Source: Thermoanaerobaculia bacterium (GTDB lineage Bacteria; Acidobacteriota; Thermoanaerobaculia; Multivoradales; JAHEKO01). Taken from it: a DNA stretch of 64,000 nt. The notes under the pieces are model-generated. The model was not told the origin of the DNA. It saw nothing but the letters and a program-made list of their open reading frames with translations, and searched no databases. The translations under genes and the position numbers were made by a program. Each line of letters begins with the position of its first letter. Position 1 is the stretch's first letter. Below are positions 62,545 to 64,000 of the stretch, piece after piece. Location of the stretch: the NCBI GenBank assembly GCA_947259925.1, contig CAMYOG010000026.1, forward strand, positions 79,807 to 143,806. Reading direction: 5' to 3'.

Positions 62545-62969
62545 CTTCAACCTCCCCACTGCCTGAATCCCCGATCGAACCACGGCGCCGATTGAGGCGA
62601 TCGCCGGCCACCGACTCCCTGGCACGGGGCCCCTCGGGTCGCGCTTCGAGCGCCCGATGTGCTTCACCCCTGGCCAGAACCACCACACGGTACAGCAATC
62701 TCCTCTACCTGTGAAAGTGCGATCGGGCGGGGAGGATCACACCTTTTCGGGTAGGTCCCAAGATAGCCAGAAGAGTCCTGATTTATTGATGTCTTGGCAT
62801 ATCAGTATGGGCTGGCCGCGACATCGCCCGCCTCATCGGTCGGGGCGGCGGAGAGCCCTGCTCCAGCCTATGACCGCGCGTGCGAAAACGTCCCTCTCCC
62901 CCGTGCGGAGGGAGAGGGTAAGAGGGAGGGGCTACACTGAGCGTGCGCGGCTCCACGTAAGGCGTTCTG
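62545..62969. other. non-coding interval upstream of the multihaem gene
   Basis: About 425 bases without a gene. It has the promoter side of the multihaem gene, an AT-richer patch near 62770-62800 (TTTATTGATGTCTTGGCATA) and the long palindrome at 62892-62918. No other structured element was recognised. Confidence 0.6.
62892..62918. repeat. REP-like palindrome
   Basis: CCCTCTCCC and GGGAGAGGG form a 9-bp stem around CCGTGCGGA, followed by TAAGAGGGAGGGG. Sequences of this shape are common dispersed intergenic repeats in many GC-rich genomes; only one copy lies in this window. Confidence 0.5.
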
Positions 62970-64000
62970 CTAGTCCGAGTCCGAGTCGTCGTCCTCGTCT
63001 GATTCCTCCACCTCCGTCACGGCCGTGGCCACGTCGACATCCGGGTCGTCGTCTGCGATGGTCGCCGTCCACTGGATGTCCCCTCCGGCCACCGGCCCGT
63101 ATTCGGTGAATCTCCACTTCGTAGACCCGTCCCCGAGTGGATCGGAAACCATGAGGGTCTCGCGGTAGACCTCGAGGCCGTTCTGGACACCGACCACCGT
63201 GGCCGGCCGGGGCTCGTCGAACGAGCCACGGTTGACGACCTTCAGCTCGATCTTGACCTCGTCTCCCTCGCCCTTCTTGCCTTCGAGCTCGACCTCCTTC
63301 GAGACCTTGAGTTTGTGGATGTCGAGATCGACGATCTCCTGGTTGGGTGGGTCGATGGTCGCCGTCGTCGAGGCGCTATCCGTCGCGCCACCGTCGTCGG
63401 CCACGGTCAGGGTGACCGTGTACAGACCCGCCGTCGCGTAGGTGTGGGTCGGGCTGACACCGGAGCCGGTGTTGCCGTCACCGAAGTCCCACGCGTAGCT
63501 GGCGATCGTGCCGTCGATGTCTGTCGAGCCCGAGCCGTCGAAGGTGACCGGCACTCCCTCCGAGCCCGTGTACGGGCCGTTCGCGTCCGCCACCGGCGGG
63601 TCGTTGACCGCGTTGACCGTGATCGACACCGTCGCCACGTTCGAGTCCGCCTGGCCGTCGTTGGCGTGGTAGGTGAACGAGTCCGAGCCGTTGAAGTTGG
63701 CGTTTGGTGTGTAACTGAATGAACCATCGCCCGTGAGGATCAGCGAGCCGTTGCTAGTCGGACTGTCGAGCGCCGCCGTCAGCGCATCGCCGTCGGCGTC
63801 GGTGTCATTGGCAAGCACGCCCGGCGCCGCGACGTTCAGCGTCACGTCCTCGTCCGTCGCATACGCGTCGTCCACGGCCACCGGCGCGTTGTTGACCTCC
63901 CCGATGTCGGCACTCGTCGTGTCGGCATTCGTCGCGCCGTCGTCGTCGGTCACCGTCAGGGTCACCGTGTACAGACCCGCCGTCGCGTAGGTGTGAGTCG
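62970..64000 (-). CDS. secreted PKD/VCBS-repeat surface protein (5' end outside window)
   Basis: The frame is open to the window edge, so only the last 343 residues or so are seen. From the N-terminal side: the end of a PKD domain ([16 protein letters not shown]), an Ig-like cadherin/VCBS repeat ([20 protein letters not shown]... [18 protein letters not shown]), a full PKD domain ([15 protein letters not shown]... [13 protein letters not shown]), then about 110 residues with [18 protein letters not shown] and an acidic tail ending DEDDDSDSD. Such repeats occur in calcium-binding adhesins and secreted enzymes. No LPxTG or sorting motif is visible. Confidence 0.85.
   Translation of the reverse strand, partial: THTYATAGLYTVTLTVTDDDGATNADTTSADIGEVNNAPVAVDDAYATDEDVTLNVAAPGVLANDTDADGDALTAALDSPTSNGSLILTGDGSFSYTPNANFNGSDSFTYHANDGQADSNVATVSITVNAVNDPPVADANGPYTGSEGVPVTFDGSGSTDIDGTIASYAWDFGDGNTGSGVSPTHTYATAGLYTVTLTVADDGGATDSASTTATIDPPNQEIVDLDIHKLKVSKEVELEGKKGEGDEVKIELKVVNRGSFDEPRPATVVGVQNGLEVYRETLMVSDPLGDGSTKWRFTEYGPVAGGDIQWTATIADDDPDVDVATAVTEVEESDEDDDSDSD

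Overview
This is a contiguous, gene-dense, GC-rich bacterial chromosome segment with about 60 protein genes, 4-base start/stop overlaps in many places, and frequent GTG/TTG starts. No rRNA, tRNA, CRISPR array, transposase or integrase was seen. The gene content (many secreted S9, S41, M24 and DUF885 peptidases, CstA, a large multihaem protein, PKD-repeat proteins, a PilZ protein, hypothetical secreted proteins) would suit a GC-rich, peptide-using heterotroph such as a member of Acidobacteriota. There is no marker gene here that fixes the phylum, so that placement is inference.

Layout. 1-8965: end of an RlmL-like rRNA methyltransferase, a small membrane protein, a secreted M24 peptidase with CstA, an S41/TPR protein, then SDR, purE, DUF2784, a zinc-ribbon protein and a lipoprotein. 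9058-13429: an AttEFGH-like ABC ATPase, FtsX-type permease and CrtC/AttH lipoprotein with ATGA overlaps. 13416-24268 (minus): a long run of closely packed genes. In transcription order these are bacilliredoxin, a small protein, DUF423, P5C dehydrogenase, hotdog thioesterase, a ThDP enzyme very like human ILVBL/HACL2, S9 peptidase, cyclase lipoprotein, GT2, nucleosidase, spore-photoproduct-lyase-like radical SAM and a membrane protein. 24409-27181: a 30-residue one-helix protein coupled to an SSS symporter and a class V aminotransferase. 27145-28960 (minus): a PilZ-AMIN fusion and a carboxymuconolactone-decarboxylase/AhpD-fold enzyme whose reading frame crosses an in-frame UGA at the position of the redox cysteine. 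29033-37704: adenine deaminase, FabH-like KAS III, a frameshifted OmpH/Skp gene, pyrimidine phosphorylase, a dehydratase plus ornithine-cyclodeaminase-like pair, PrsW and a cold-shock protein. 38172-43978: a six-gene corrinoid C1 cluster. 44060-48955: MFS exporter, peroxiredoxin, SDR, a secreted protein and PepP. 49110-58444: a repeat/polyproline protein, a YddG-like exporter, a B12-binding protein with the CarH light-sensing motif convergent with a class II CPD photolyase, DUF885, RsgA, patatin and a membrane protein. 58495-64000 (minus): a secreted protein with 33 CxxCH motifs and a PKD/VCBS-type surface protein cut by the window end.

The two strongest leads are as follows. (1) The gene at 28385-28960 is best read as a selenoprotein: the frame stays open and homologous across the UGA, which replaces the second Cys of CxxC, and a 7-bp hairpin with a G-rich loop starts 17 nt after the UGA, as expected of a bacterial SECIS. 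(2) The 38172-43978 cluster links an MttB-family methyltransferase, a corrinoid protein, a RACo-type activator, a MetH-activation-domain protein and a MetH-type homocysteine methyltransferase, which suggests methyl transfer from a methylated amine to homocysteine through a stand-alone corrinoid protein.
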